64,000 nt of DNA from Rhizopus arrhizus. Taxonomy: Eukaryota; Mucoromycota; Mucoromycetes; Mucorales; Rhizopodaceae. Under the pieces are notes generated by a model. It had not been told where the DNA came from, did not search any database, and was given only the letters and a program-made list of their open reading frames with translations. Shown in pieces: positions 31,579 through 45,297 of the stretch. The translations under genes were made by a program, and so were the position numbers. Numbering within the stretch: position 1 is the first letter of the stretch; each line of letters starts with the position of its first letter. Location: positions 310,001-374,000 of the forward strand of contig JAKZZE010000008.1 in the NCBI GenBank assembly GCA_024220505.1, read 5' to 3'.

Positions 31579-34500
31579 TTATACTTTTGTAATATGATAA
31601 GACTTTCCAATACGAATTAATAAAGTACGTAGTGCAAGACGAATCTCTGATAGTAAGTTTTCTTGTCCCAGTAGTTCAACCGAAGGTGAGTAAAATTGAG
31701 GTACATGTTTCAAAAACTAAATACACAAGTTAAAAAAGAGAGATTGCTATCGAATAAAACTTACGTCTTCATCTTGTAACTGTGCTAAACCATTTAATAT
31801 ATTTACAACAACAGGTGTCCAAGCAGCAATGTTCTTGGGTTTAGTTTCATGATCGAGTTCAGCATATAAAGTAAATATTTCATTACAAAGTCTATAAATG
31901 CAATGCATGAGTAAGACACGATAAAGCCCATTTCTATACTTTACGGTATCAAAATGTTTTCAATTTCTTCTTTTTGACTGTCTCTGTCATCAATGTTCTC
32001 CAAATTAGCATACATTCTCATCAATACAGATACATAACATCCACCACTTGAGGTCTCTTGCTTCAATAAATTAGGAAGCTGCTTCATGAATCCTATTTTA
32101 ATTTGAATTAATATAAAAATAGTGTAAGACCTAGAAAGTCGACTTTACCAAAACGGAATAGGGCCATTCTTAAATCATTATTCATGTTGAACTTTTTAGC
32201 AAAATGGAATGATTTTCCAAGACATCCCATTAGTTCCATAAGATGTAAAGCTGGGTATGCACAGTATACGACATCCTTTGCCAATAAATCATTGACCGTT
32301 TGAATGAGCATCAGCTGCAATACACACTTTACAATCACTTGTTGGAACTTTGTCTGTCGTTCATCGCTGACTTCAGCACTTAAAGACACTTCATTGATAT
32401 CTCCATTTTGAGCTATGTCAAGTACATGAGTATCTTGTATGCATTCCTATTTACTTTATATGTATTACCTCCAGCAGACAATTTCTTTACTTTGTCCACT
32501 AAATCTGCTGTATCATCAAACAATCCATATGCTGTAGTTTTTTCAAATAATTCTTTGAATGATTCTGTCACTAAAGTCCAACAGCTTTCATCAAACTTTT
32601 CCACGTTTGATTTAATATATTGATCCAAACATTCACACCCGATATGTGCTAGCGTATCATTGTCTTTATAAAAGCATCAATATTCATTACTTTCTTTTTT
32701 CATTATCCTATAATTTACCCTGAGTGATACACATGCTAAACAGGTTCAGAACGTGAACCATCATCTCTCTCATATTATCAAAGTAAAAGGTATATAAATC
32801 AACTACATTTCGAAGCGCTTCAATCATCGTAGTAGATAACCAAACACTGTAGTCTTCTGCTGACATCTGTCTTCTACCATTTGTCCCATTCTTCAAATCA
32901 TCGAACAAGGGGAACACAATCTGACGAGTGACAGTTGTCCAGAATTCAGCAGTATAAGAAGAACCGTGTTTCTTGAGAGTTTCAAACAAGTATTCCAATG
33001 CGCGCTTGCGGACCTCCACATCATCACTTTGCATCACGATTTCTTTCAATCCATAGAGTACAGCAAACCAAAACTTGACCAAAAATTCATCCTTGTTGTT
33101 TGTCTGTCCATCCGTAACATCTTCTGATGTGTTGGCCACGTCAAGCATTTTTGGTATCGTAGCCTTGATCATGTCCAGTGCAGGTAAACTAATCTTTTGA
33201 AACTTTTTGTTCTTTGAGAACTCCACAAGACAGGAAATGTAGTCAGGAAAGGTACCGTTGGCTACAATATCTCCAAAACGCTCATTCGTAATACTGCGGA
33301 CTATATCATAGGTCATGTGTACAATCGATTCCGAAGTCTCACAGGCACCTGTGGCAAAGACCGAGAGCATCGTCTTCCAAGCCGATCGAAGGTGATGAGG
33401 TCGAGCTTGGATCATTTGTGATAAGCAACGGAGGACCATGTCCTTGATGGCCACATCAGGATTATTGGCCAATACTTCTCTAAAGGGCATCAAGAAATCC
33501 TTTTGAAATTTAAAGTGGGGCAACTCTTCCTTTTCCAAAAATTTCATCGCCAATTGACGAAGTGAGTCCAATGCAAAGAAGGCAACGTTGAAATTAGATT
33601 GGCAGCCAACTTTGTTGTAGTGTTCACCTAAAATGGCCCAGATGTTGGACCATTCCATACGAATACGATTCATGTTGTAGTAAGAGATTTCGACAAGCTT
33701 TTGTAAGCTGTACATTCTTGGATGCTCCATATGGGCAGACGATACAATCTCTTCCCAGGAGGCCTCACATAGAGCACGTACAAAATCTACAATTGCATCC
33801 TTTTGAAATAAAAAGAAAGTTAATGATACAACAAAAGAAATCGTTATTATTATTTTTACCCCATTCAAATTAACAGTTGACGTGAACAATCGATCTACGG
33901 CAAGGACTAATGATTGCGATGAACTGGCTGTGGTGACTTCTTCTGTAAGCGATAATTGAGTATTGGTTCTTCCAGAACTTAGCATACGGCTGCGGGTTCC
34001 CATAGTAGACGTACGACGTCCGATGTCTACTGAAGCCTGTCTTCTGTAGTTGACAGCATCGGCCGCGTGTCCTGTATCAAGTCCACTCGTAATCAATTGA
34101 AATCGTTCCAACTGACTCACAGTCGATAGAATCTCTTTCCAAGAGCCCTTCAAGTAGTTACCATCTACTGCAGCGACTTCAAGCAAGGTTCGTATGGCTT
34201 CCACATTCTTTGGCTTCATTTCGTTCAGATTTGTCAAAAACGTAAATTTGGTCAAAGTGGTCACAAACGCATCTCGTTGAAGGTCGACATCCTCAGACTG
34301 GACAGTGTGAAACAGACAGATGATACGGATAGCATGCTTAAACCCTTCCAGACAAAGGTTGACGGTATCTAAATCATCCGATTCTTGAAGTGGAGCAGAG
34401 ATACCAGCCAAGAAGGCCATCCAGGCTACCTCAAACATCGGACGGATATGTTCCACATGGGAGGCCGAGTAAAAAGTGATCGTATCATTCTCGCCTGCTC

Positions 34501-37500
34501 GACGACGACTGGTTAACACACTGCGAAATAATGCTTCGGTTTTAGATCCCATCTCCTCAATCGCTGCCTGGTATGCCTCTCGACGTACATCACGTGTAAT
34601 ACCCGCATTCACGAGCGCGTTCTGAATGCCACTCATACCGAGCACACCAGGGCTTGCGCTAGTGACAAGGGCTGCCTCATTTGCTGCCTCTACTTCATCT
34701 TTCATCTTGATTTCATTATTCTGAATCTCTTCAAAAACGCCTTCCAATAGCTCTCTTGGAATATCAGCTCCATCATCGATACCTCGATTATTTCGTAAAA
34801 AGTCATCCAGCGTCATACGTCGCTTCACTTGCGGGCTGTGAAGATCTGTGTTGAGCATGATTACTGAAAAAGCAAGCACATAGGCAGTTTCTAAATTTCC
34901 CTTTTTTTTTAGTTTCTGTTTTTCTTCTTTATGCATCTTTTATCTACCTGCACTAGCAAACACAGAAGGATTGCCGTGGACATATCTTTCTGCAAATTTA
35001 AGCATAAATCGATCAATCTTTTGACTCTCTCCTGGTAATCTAAAGGTCTGAAGAAAAGACCGAAGAGCATCTGTAAAGTTCATGTCTGAAAAGTCCATTT
35101 CATCTACAAAAGCATGCATAATGGCCACATTCTCTGCTTCACTACACACATCATTATTTTTAACGCGCTTGTTGTTGACATGAACACTGTTTTGTATACT
35201 TACTGTTCACCAAGATATTCACCAATAACCGTCTTATTCAATGAATCTGTATTCAGCAAGAATATCGCAATACCATGGGGATCATCTTTTTCCAAAAATC
35301 CATGTTCAGATAAAAATGCAATACCCTTCTTTGGTTTCCAATTGAATTGTCGTATGCCTTCCTGAAGAAGTTGTTTACGGTGTTTTGAATTTTCAAAGGT
35401 CTCTGGATCATCCAAGCGCGAAGTGCTGTTGTTGTTGCTTAAGGCTGAGGAAGATTCATTAGAAGAGGAAAGACGTTCGGCCATGGAACCCAGCTGGTCT
35501 TCGCTCTCCCGTGGTGTATCTTCATCCTTTTTGGCTACACTAGCTGTGATACTCACCGAGTTATTGGTATACCAACCAACTAAGGAGCGAAGGACGGCGA
35601 CCAGACACTCGAGTGATTTGAACCGAATGGCCGATTCAGGCATCGTTGTTGTTTGAATTTGTTTATCGTTGTGCAAGATAGTAGCGGTTGTCAAGGGAGG
35701 AGGAATTACGACAGAGTGAGCATGAATATTGGAGTGTTGGGTGCCTGCTGATTCAGGAGGTGTATGATCATAGTCCTTACCATTGGGTACCTGGTGTTGA
35801 TGAGAAGTTGTGATTTTTGAAAGTACATGAACAAGGCGTTCATAGATGTTATCCAAAGCCTCACCATCACAGTCATAATTGATGTAAATGTCAACCAACG
35901 TCTGAGGATCCTCAGTGATCCTAAGTAATCCTCTGAGTAGTGAAAATCGCTGTCGATTAGAGGCGTTTCGCATTTCTAATATCTTTAGTACAATCTCTTT
36001 GAAAAATATTTCAATTTCATTTTTTAAATAAACACGTAAGCCTTGGACAACAATCCAAAGGATTTCATGTGTAATGTCAAATACTTGGGGTACGACAGAG
36101 AACGCATTTCTGCCTAAGCTAGGACAGAGATATTGCTTGATTTCTAAGATGAATGGATTGGATCTGTGTCCGTTAGAATCTGATACTGCTGATGAAAAAA
36201 AGATTTGGCTGGAAGTGAAGACATCCATATGTGACATCATAATGGTCAAAATCAAGTGTAGTGATAGCAACTTGGAACGCATAGAATAAGATCTCATGTC
36301 ATTTCCCCTAAGATAAACGAATAAGTATCTCGGCTAATCTCTTCCTCTCTATAATTCTTTCTACCATTCAGAGTGTATTGACTTTTTTGAGAGTTTACAC
36401 AACGCTCTAAAGACTAAGATGGCATCTTTGATATACAAGTCTGCTTCTGTTTCTGAATCTTCCTTTTGAATGCCCTCATTTTCAAATGAACCTCTGTTGT
36501 CAGAGACAGCTCTATCATTTCTGTTAGTCTTCACTTGTAATAAAGAACAAATAATTGCTTACTGTTCATCGTGATTCAAGATAGTGGGCGTACTATTCTG
36601 AGTGTGATCATTCCTATCAGCAGCCATGTCGCTCGTACTTGCATTCACTGCATCCTCCTCTTCCTCTTGAAACATGTTTGCAGTATCTTTAAGAATATCT
36701 TGGTAGTTGTCCTTGCTATTTTTCCCACTAGGCAGTTTATGATCCATTTCAGTTCTTGCCATATTTGCTTCCACGATAATCTGCTGCTGGTAATCTTCTG
36801 TTCCCATTTGCACATTCTCACTATTTTCCTCTACTTCTTCCGTGCCATTCTCCTTTACTTCTTGCTGCTGCTGCTGTTCTTCCTGTTTCTGCTGCTGTTG
36901 TTGCTGTTCTTCTTGTTCTTCATGTTTTGGCGGTACATTTGGGTTCAACTTGACTCTTCTAAAGATATGATCGACCATTTGAGTCATTGTAATCTGAGCC
37001 ACACTTTGATTGTCATTATTTCGAGACAGTAAAAAGATGTTGTAGGTTGTTCTGACAGCTTTGAGTAAAGCAGATAGATGAAGAGGATTGCTTGTGGAAT
37101 AAACAGCATCCAATAATGCTTTGATAATCTGTAACTGAACCTTCTTGTCTGTTTCTTCACCTATAAAGCAATCACAAATACCGTCTACCACTTTTTCCAT
37201 TACTTGTGTCTGTGCTACCTCATCCTCCATGTCGGCTACATAATTATAAGTGATAAATTTACCAAGACAATCGAGTGATATGGTCATTAAGTTGGCTGAA
37301 CGTGTATCAATAGCTGCTTGAAGTGCAATCAGAATAACAGAGGATCTTTTTTTAAAAGTAAATAGCTGAATTGAATAAAGCGAGAAGGAGTTTCTTACCG
37401 AGTTTGGCCTTCAGGTGCAGGTTCATTATTTTTCAACATGTCTATATAAAAACTGTGTAAGAGAAAAAAAGGAGGAAGGAAGAAGAGAAGCTTCTTTGGA

Positions 37501-37684
37501 ATGTGTTTTTCTTTTGAATCTTACTGAGAGCTGTACTGACAGTCTCTTTTAGAGACTTGCTGCGTCGAGCCTCTTTAGAATTTGAAATTTTCTCGAGGGC
37601 ATTAATAACGAATACATTGCTGGAGGCAACAGAAGAAGTTCTTGGCGATGATAAATTTTGTGATGAAGCTGCTGGAGAAGACAT
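31579..37684 (-). CDS. SEC7: SEC7 family Arf guanine-nucleotide exchange factor
   Basis: Thirteen exons on the minus strand, in transcript order: 37525..37684, 37399..37441, 36563..37345, 36365..36520, 35204..36307, 34948..35141, 33860..34890, 32719..33799, 32469..32663, 32149..32412, 31945..32092, 31765..31891, 31579..31716. They join in phase into 1807 aa. It activates Arf1 at the trans-Golgi. An N-terminal DCB/HUS-type region includes a Gln-rich tract (about residues 215-235). The Sec7 domain begins near residue 740 ([16 protein letters not shown]) with the glutamate finger [20 protein letters not shown] (E787), then [20 protein letters not shown] and NNRGIDDG. Long HDS helical repeats fill the C-terminal half. 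The length and order match large Sec7/BIG GEFs. A 43-nt exon encodes part of the N terminus. Confidence 0.95.
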
Positions 37685-38477
37685 TGATATTTTCCAGCCT
37701 TTTTATGCGTTTTCTTTATAAATAATAAAAAAGAGCTTATTTCAAACTTTTTTATTCTTGCTGAACAAGCCAACAATAACTGATAAAAACAAGAAAAAGA
37801 GAAATAGACAGAGTGGGAAGGGGGGGAACAATGTACAAAAATGACTCTATTAGAACTCAGAAAGATTTTTAAAACTTGTCCTATTGTTCACTTGTGATTA
37901 ACATGAGGTTGATGCTTATTAAATTATTAAATCATCATTTATTTTATTTATTTTTGGAAAGACGTTGTTCGATAAACATTTTAATCTTTTAATCCTCTTT
38001 TCTTTATTAATTTAACGAAACTTGCAAAAACTATATTTGTTATAATTAATTATATTACACGTAACACACCAAAGATAAACAAAGTGCTCTAGATACAATT
38101 AGTTTATTCTCGAAAATAACCATGAATAATATAAATGAATGATTGATATAAATGAGATCTGAATCAAGCTTGAATAATCAGCTTAATCTATATAGTGAGG
38201 ACGTGCTCAATTTGTAACAACCAATTTAGTATTCTCCATCTTTGTGAAGGGTAAACAGACAAGAAGAAGGAACATTTCGATATCGGCATCTTGTTTGTTA
38301 TTCTAAAGTAAAGGATAAAACCTTACTACAAAGGAAACCTAAAGGCTTTGTTGGTATATCTCTTGCTCTTCTTTTAAGATTGGCATCATACCATAAGTCA
38401 AGCAAAAAAGATAGTTCAAAACTTTTTGAATATTCAGTTTTTATTTATTTATTTATTTTAACAAAGTACACATGGCT
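37685..38477. other. Spacer between two minus-strand genes
   Basis: Contains the SEC7 upstream region and the RBR gene 3' end. No coding signal. Confidence 0.6.
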
Positions 38478-40351
38478 TTATTTGAGATCAATAAAATACG
38501 ACCATCTTCCTTCTTGTAAGCCCTTTGCTGTGTCTTCCAATAATATTTCTCTTCTTAATTTAACATAAACAGTCTTGTCTAGCACAGCTTGTCTCAATTT
38601 AGCAATCTTTTCTGGATCAGGATCTAATGGTTTTTCTAATAATTCACTTAGTTGTTCTGTAGCCATTTCCAAATCTCTTTGATTGTCCTAATTTAAAAGA
38701 ACATAAGCATGGTTCATTTATTTCTTTTTCTTTTTTCTACCTCAAATAGTTCTGTTTCATTTGTTTTTGCAAGGTAAAAGGCAAATGCATAAGTCCATTT
38801 TAATGTGGTTCGGCACTGTACGGTCACATCAACTGCCTTTTTAAGGAATTGCACTTCAATCCATGAAAGATCGCTTGTTTGCTGCATTTCTTCCATTTTC
38901 TTTTCAGTCTTTTGATATAATTCTTGATCTAGTTTAGCAGAATGTTCATGGTTTGCATAGCGATTATAATACTAAATGAAAGATTAGAACATTACTATAT
39001 AAAATAATATATTTTTACATGAAGGTATCTTTCTAAGCTGACTCTTGATTGAGTTTGACTATCTCTTGCTTCTGCACTACTCTTTTCATCGAATCTGTTA
39101 CAATTATACCAAGAAGTACCATGTTCTGACCAAGGGCCCATACAAACCCAACAAAACTCATATCTACATTTTCTGCAAGTCATGTGGTTACAGCCACCAT
39201 TTTTTTCAATGGTTGAGTGACATTTAGGACATTCCTTTGTATGGGCAGAGATCCAATTGGCAGTTTCAGAATCATCTTTACATTTCTTTAACCATTTTTT
39301 TACAAGTACACAAATACACGGTTGATGATCATCCAATCCACAACCAAAGCAAAACCTAAGAGAGCACTTGCACTCAACAGAGGGTACAACTGAGGTTAAT
39401 GATGTACTCGGAATATTGCATTCAATGGCATATTCACAGTCAGGCGCAGGGCACCACCTCAAGAAGTCATTGTCATCCACAAAGGTTCTGTTGAGTAATT
39501 CCCGATATTTTGAGTAAGTAACATCGTCCACCAATAACTCGACTGTCTTTTCATCTACAATCAGTGTACAATCGCTTTCTGGACACTGTATTCTTCTGCT
39601 CTCTCCTTCTTCTCTGATTTTTTGATAAAGGTATTGGGTATAACAATTCTTACAGAACCTGTGTTCACAGGAAAGACAGATCGTTTCAATGTCTGGGGAG
39701 TCGTCGCAGCAGATATCACACATAAAATTATTTAAATCGGTTGCCAACTTGAAGCATCGATTGGTGGTGGCAGATGAAACACCTGCTTGTTGTAATACTT
39801 TTTCAGATGAATCCATGTATTGTTCAAATAATTTTTCCTTGTTCCAACGAAAATAGCGCAGTAAGGTAGCTGCATCCTCTGGTGATAGGCCTATGCTCGA
39901 TTAAATGAGATTTTTTTCTTCTTCTTCTTTTAAAAGTGCTATATTTCTTTTTACCTAAAATCATGGAAACCTGTGAGATTTCTGTATCTTGTTTAGCTTT
40001 TAAATTGTCAGAATCAAGTACTTGGTGATCAACTTCATATGTTTTCCTTTGTCGTTTCTCTGAAAATAAACCTTCTTCATCATGTTCATAGTCTTCACTT
40101 TCTTTTTTGTTGTTGTTTTTAGTACATTACAGTATTTTGTTTACTATAAATATTTGCATTCATTTAATATTTGAATTAAAAGAAAAGAAAAATGAAAAGA
40201 AAAACCTACATTATTTCTTTACCACTCATTGAGTTGTCAAAATCAGAATCGTCTTCATACTATGTATTTGATGTAAATAAAGAAAGAAGGAACTTAATTA
40301 GCTAATAAATACCATATATTCATCGTCATCATATTCACTAACAGAACTCAT
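38478..40351 (-). CDS. Ariadne-type RBR E3 ubiquitin ligase
   Basis: Six exons, in transcript order 40313..40351, 40223..40259, 39955..40101, 39019..39890, 38741..38971, 38478..38687; 511 aa. An acidic start ([12 protein letters not shown]) and a UBA-like region ([20 protein letters not shown]) precede RING1 ([18 protein letters not shown]), the IBR ([18 protein letters not shown]) and RING2 ([19 protein letters not shown]). The cysteine in GGCNHM (C308) corresponds to the catalytic Cys that accepts ubiquitin from E2 in HHARI. It ends in an Ariadne domain ([20 protein letters not shown]). HHARI-type ligases partner with UbcH7-class E2s and neddylated cullins; that is family knowledge. Upstream exons are tiny (39 and 37 nt). 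Confidence 0.93.
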
Positions 40352-42646
40352 TTTATATTTTAATTACAAAAAAAAAAAAAAAAGAGAGTGAAAAAAAAGG
40401 AGAAAATAAGCACCACATTTTAAGTTGCCGCATATTTTGAATAGCCTTTTTTTTAAAAAAAAAATACCTCTTCATGTTGAACAGGACACCATTACCTTAA
40501 TTTGAACCATTTTTTTTTTATTATCAACTCGAATAGTTATAATTTAGTGTGAAAATATTACTAAATCTTTATTGATTATGTGATTATTTATCAACAAATG
40601 GTGCAAGCTTGGTTGTCAACCCTTTAATGCTTGGTTCAATTTTTAAATGAAATTCCCCTTTAAGAGCCTTCTAAACATTGCATCATATTGATTCAACAAA
40701 GTAAGATTTGCAAAAAAAACTTTTAAAGCGTGATTTTAGCTTATGATTTCTTCACAACTTAATCATCTACCATCAGTCTTAATAGTCCCCTTTCTTACTT
40801 TTGAAATGATTGAGCTTGCTTTTCTTTCTTTCTTTTTTTGCTCTACTTTTTTTTTATGCTTCAATATTCCTCATTTAAAAGATGGCATAAAAAAATGGAA
40901 GTCAGACAATGACTAAAGCAAAATAAGAATTTGTCCTATTTTATAAAATCAACTGTTATATGAATATTAATGCTTGCCACGAGCCTGGATTACAAAATTA
41001 TAATGCCCTTTTGAATGGATCAATAGTTTAAGAATAAACAAAAAAATATCATTCGGCATTTAGATTTACTTTGAACGCTAGGATCAATAGGAATTGAATG
41101 CTTTATTGCATTTTTTTACATTACCTTTCTATTCAATCAACCGATACTTTTTTGTTCTTATCACCCATGACATACTTCTATAATTAAAAACAATATTCCA
41201 ATTACTTTATATACACAGTAGTTTTACGAGTAAGTCCTCTACAAGAATGTATAGCCTTACTCCAAAAAGCAATACATGACAACAAGGAAATTTATCTTTA
41301 AACTCGTATCTAATCGTTTGTACAAGTGATCACCTCTTTCAACAGAAATTGTCACACAGTCAAATTATTGCAAGGGTAAACTTATTATTATTACCTTTTG
41401 ATTCTCATTTATCACATTCCCGTTCTTGTCTTGTCACTCTATCATACATTATAGTTTGGAGGTTCTCGATACCGTTGATAAAAATCAGATTATATATCAT
41501 TTAATGCTTATTGTTCTTGTATGCCAGTTGTTGGTCCAGTTGCAAGATAAAAAGTGTGCTCTGTTTCCTTTAAATAATATTATTGAGCTTGAAGAAAAAT
41601 ATAAACCCTTTACATGGTTAACATTGGAAAGAAGCCTTGAGGAATAGGTAATAAGTAATATTATGTATTCAGTACTTGATATTTTTTATATGAATAATCT
41701 CATACGAACAACAAGCATTTCCTTTTTTTTACGAGATGCTGAGCCTTTGTTTATTCTTTTGATGCAGTCATATAAACAAAAGAAACTTTTTTTTCCACTT
41801 TCCTACTTTTCTCCCTTTCTCTTCAAAAAGTATTCAAGTAAACCATTTGAAATGAAAAAAAAGAAACTTTCTTTATCTTTCAATCACTTTCAAGATTAAT
41901 GCTCTACTATCATTTTTCAAAGCAATCTAAAACATGTATTATTTACACCTAATAACACGCACTTGATGCAGTAAAGGTAAATGAACGAAATGTGGTCTCC
42001 GATTGGATATCCCTGTTCATATTTACATCGTAGTACACAAAGTGCTATTTTTTTTTTTTTTTTTTTTTTTTTTCATCAATGCTCGCCCATTTCAACTTGT
42101 TTACCTTCAATTAAAAAAAAAAGTGAGTACCTAGGCAAAGGACAAAGCCAAGCAATCTCAACAAATTGAACAAGGAATTTTTTTTTTATTTTCGCACAAG
42201 AGGAAGTGGTGGATGGTAGAGTTTTTGTGTGTAACTGATACAGTCACTTTTGCCGTATTTACTTTCCCTATTCAGCCAGCATGGTTTTTGAAGAAGAATA
42301 ACATTTGTTAAAGAGAAGAATTAGATTGAACTCATTTGTGTTTATTTTAAATAAAACCTCAATTAACTGGACAAATGAATACCATTGATTTATCAGGAGA
42401 ACAAGGTAGACACAACCATCAGTACATATTCTGGTACACAATCCAATATGGAGTGAGAGTAAATCAACTCGTCTTTATTGAAAAAGTCATTCCTACAGTA
42501 GGCTTACATTTTACACAAAAACATAGAGGGTATAATCCCCCTCTATTTTCCCGCTTGCATTACCATTGTGTAACCACTTTGTGACTTATGTAAACGCCTG
42601 CCCTTTCCTTTTTTTTTTTCTTTTTTTTTTTTTCCATTGAAACACA
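40352..42646. other. 2.3-kb divergent intergenic region
   Basis: Separates the RBR and aldolase starts. T26 at 42048-42073 and a pyrimidine-rich leader just before the aldolase ATG. Frames at 41426-41647, 41663-41899 and 42375-42584 are not recognised and lack support. Confidence 0.5.
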
Positions 42647-43354
42647 ATGACAGTTATTGAAGTCAAGACCCTTACTGCTGAATCACTCGCCAAAGTTTTT
42701 GATCATGCTATTCTTCGTCCCGACCAGACAACAGAGGACGTCGTTCAAGGTTGTCAAGTGGCTCGTGAATACAATGTCGCCTCTGTCTGTGTCAAGCCCT
42801 GCGACGTGAAGCAAGCCAGTGAATTACTTCAGGGTTCGAGTGTCATGGTCGGCACTGTCATCTCTTTTCCTCACGGCAATTCACCCACCTCTGCCAAGGT
42901 AGCCGAGGCACTTCAAACGGTCGAGGATGGTGCGATTGAACTCGACATTGTGATCAATATTGGCCACTTGCGTTCAGGTCTTTACGCCGAGGTACAGCAA
43001 GAATTAGAAGAGATCATGAAGGCCTGTCGTGCAAAGAATAAGGATGTCTCGTTTAAGATCATCTTTGAAACTGCCTATCTTACAAATGAACAAATCGTCA
43101 AGGCATGTGAAATCTCTCACGCAGCAGGTGCAGAATTCGTAAAGACATCCACTGGATTTGCCTCTGCAGGTGCTACCGTTGAACACATCAAGCTGATGAA
43201 GGCAAGTGTACCTGAAAGTATGGAAGTCAAGGCTTCTGGTGGTATCAAAACACTGGATCAAGTCCTTGAATTTTTGAGTTTGGGTGCTACACGTATTGGA
43301 TCCTCTTCTTCAGATAAAATTGTTGAAGAATTCAAAAAGAGACAAATTCAATAA
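42647..43354 (+). CDS. DERA: Deoxyribose-phosphate aldolase
   Basis: Single-exon 235-aa class I aldolase cleaving 2-deoxyribose-5-phosphate to glyceraldehyde-3-phosphate and acetaldehyde (deoxynucleoside catabolism, cytosol). The TIM-barrel signatures are complete: DHAILRPDQTTEDV, SVCVKPCDV, GTVISFPHG, IELDIVINIGHL, KIIFETAYLT, EFVKTSTGFASAGAT with the Schiff-base Lys at K166, and MEVKASGGIKTLDQ with the second active-site Lys at K195. The length is typical of the compact DeoC form. The ATG follows a long T/C-rich leader (42600-42636). It converges with BCS1, with only 18 bp between stop codons. Confidence 0.96.
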   Translation: MTVIEVKTLTAESLAKVFDHAILRPDQTTEDVVQGCQVAREYNVASVCVKPCDVKQASELLQGSSVMVGTVISFPHGNSPTSAKVAEALQTVEDGAIELDIVINIGHLRSGLYAEVQQELEEIMKACRAKNKDVSFKIIFETAYLTNEQIVKACEISHAAGAEFVKTSTGFASAGATVEHIKLMKASVPESMEVKASGGIKTLDQVLEFLSLGATRIGSSSSDKIVEEFKKRQIQ

Positions 43355-43372
43355 TAAATTTTTTTTATATTT

Positions 43373-45297
43373 TTAAAGATCTTCGGTTGTCACCTCAGTC
43401 GCATTGCCCTTGTTGTGTGCCTCGATCCATGTGTCAACCAGTTCTACAGCTCTTTCAGGTCGTTGTTTATGTCCCATAAGGAACCCTTGAAGATGAGCCA
43501 TACTGAAGGTCTCTATGGGAATTTTGGATGCAAATAGGTGAGGTAATGGTGAATGTTGAGGAAGATTGGGATAGAATTTGGTAAAGAGCTCTTCTGCTTG
43601 AGATCGGGTTGCATTACCAAACCAAACTCGTACATCGATTCTGCCAGGACGAATCAAGGCCTCATCTAAATTTTCTATATGACTTTACACACATCAGTCT
43701 TCATTCTGATGAAATATCCCCCCTCCCTTTTTTTTACTTTGTAGTCATGCACAAAATACGACCTTCTTGAGCTGCAACACCATCAATGGCATTCAATAAA
43801 CCTACACGGTCTTATGAATGACTTGTATTTTACTCACTTTATGAACTTGCCTGAAAATGTAACGTTGTTACCCGTTGTAGCTTCTCCTTTTGTTCTTTGA
43901 ACGAATGCTGCATCAACATCCTCAATCAATAAAATACATCTAATACCATTTGTTTAGCTTTTATTTTTTAAAATAAACAACACTATACCTGCTTGGTGTG
44001 TCAGTAACCAATTCACCCAATGTATCATCCGTTAAACTCTTGTTACTCAGATTAACCACATAGATGTTTAACCCAAGTTCCCCCTAACGAGAAAAGTATG
44101 AATTACAAGGAGGAGAAAGATTGATTTTTATTTACTGCGAGTGAATAGACAAAGCTTGTTTTGCCTGATTATGTAACAATCAAATTCCTTCTTCTCTCCT
44201 CACTTTTCTTTTGACGACTGTACTTACCTGAACCAGGAGTTCCATAGAGCAAATAACCTCTTCTATAAGGAATACCTCGATCACTGTACCACTGCTCTGA
44301 AACCAAGAATTCATGAGCATCATCCACCAACGTTGTCTTCACATTGCTCGGAATCACTACCGTACTCAGCGGACGTTTGGGTCGTGATCGTGTCCTTCGC
44401 CAGGCACCATACTGATCTGCAGCAAACACGACCGTTCGACTCCTGTCTCGATCCATGTATTTCTTTTGTGCCTCAAACACAAGAGATTGAAGTAAATCCC
44501 GTGATTGTCCAAAGGTGCTGATCTCTATTCTTTCTAATATCGCAGTAGAATTGTTGGCTACCTGAGGATTATTCCCGGGTCGTTGACGATTTAACCAAAC
44601 CAAACGATTCTTATACATAAAGATATGAAGTCCTTTTAATAGGTTCAATGCCATGTTTTGAAGCCCAGCGTATCTCATTTACCTGGAGAAGGTAGAAAAT
44701 AAACGGGTTGTGTGATCGCGTCTAGTCCTTCACCTGGTAAACGTTGTCCTACACGAAGTATACTTGTCGACACAGAGAATCGAGAGGTGACTTTACTGTA
44801 AGGTTGATCACTCAACCAATTCAATATCCAACTGAAAACAAATGATTGAGTACGTCCTATTCTTTTCACACTCATCTCTATTATAACCTGTATGATTCAT
44901 CTCGACTATCAAAGTCTGCTGTAACAATCGTCTTCTTTTTTAAAAATTCAAAAAAATAACCTCCAAAGTATCTGAATCCAGCTACCGCACCTGTTGTCAA
45001 CTGTTTTAGTTTCTTTTAATTTACATGCTTTACATGATCTTACCACCAATGACAGCCAACTGTAAGCCACCTGTAGCTAACCTGCGTGATAACGTAGAGA
45101 TGCATAAAAATGTATTTTACAACCATCTACACTTACTCGCCTATGCCTAGTCTTTCCGCAATAACCGTGATTAGACCACCCAAAGTGCTAGGTTCTGGAG
45201 GAAGAGAAGATAAACTTCTGGCTGTTATCTGATTCCTTAATAGGACTGATGCATAAGGTGGTAACAATCTAGAATTCACAATAGTTGCTGGACTCAT
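43373..45297 (-). CDS. BCS1: Mitochondrial AAA ATPase BCS1
   Basis: Ten exons, in transcript order: 45137..45297, 45044..45081, 44888..44990, 44683..44831, 44228..44632, 44136..44164, 43989..44083, 43851..43939, 43738..43801, 43373..43682; 480 aa. It translocates the Rieske iron-sulfur protein across the inner membrane for complex III assembly. An N-terminal membrane segment (LAVIGGAVAGFRYFGGYFF) is followed by the BCS1 N domain (WILNWL, FLPSPGLHIFMYKNRLVWL) and the AAA core. The Walker A motif GTPGSGKTSF is split by an intron at 44165-44227; Walker B is CILLIEDVDAAF, and sensor MTTNHIENLDEALIRPGRID follows. The intron at 43802-43850 uses a GC donor (CAG/GCAAGT). The exon 44136-44164 is 29 nt. 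Confidence 0.9.

Noticed and set aside
36571..37032. 153-aa hydrophobic plus-strand frame inside SEC7
   Set aside because: Antisense of the Gln/Glu-rich SEC7 segment, hence artificial Leu/Phe runs.
41426..41899. Two short plus-strand frames as genes
   Set aside because: No homology recognised, no plausible splicing to neighbours, low-complexity ends.
42375..42584. 69-aa frame upstream of the aldolase
   Set aside because: Not recognisable and lies in the aldolase promoter region.
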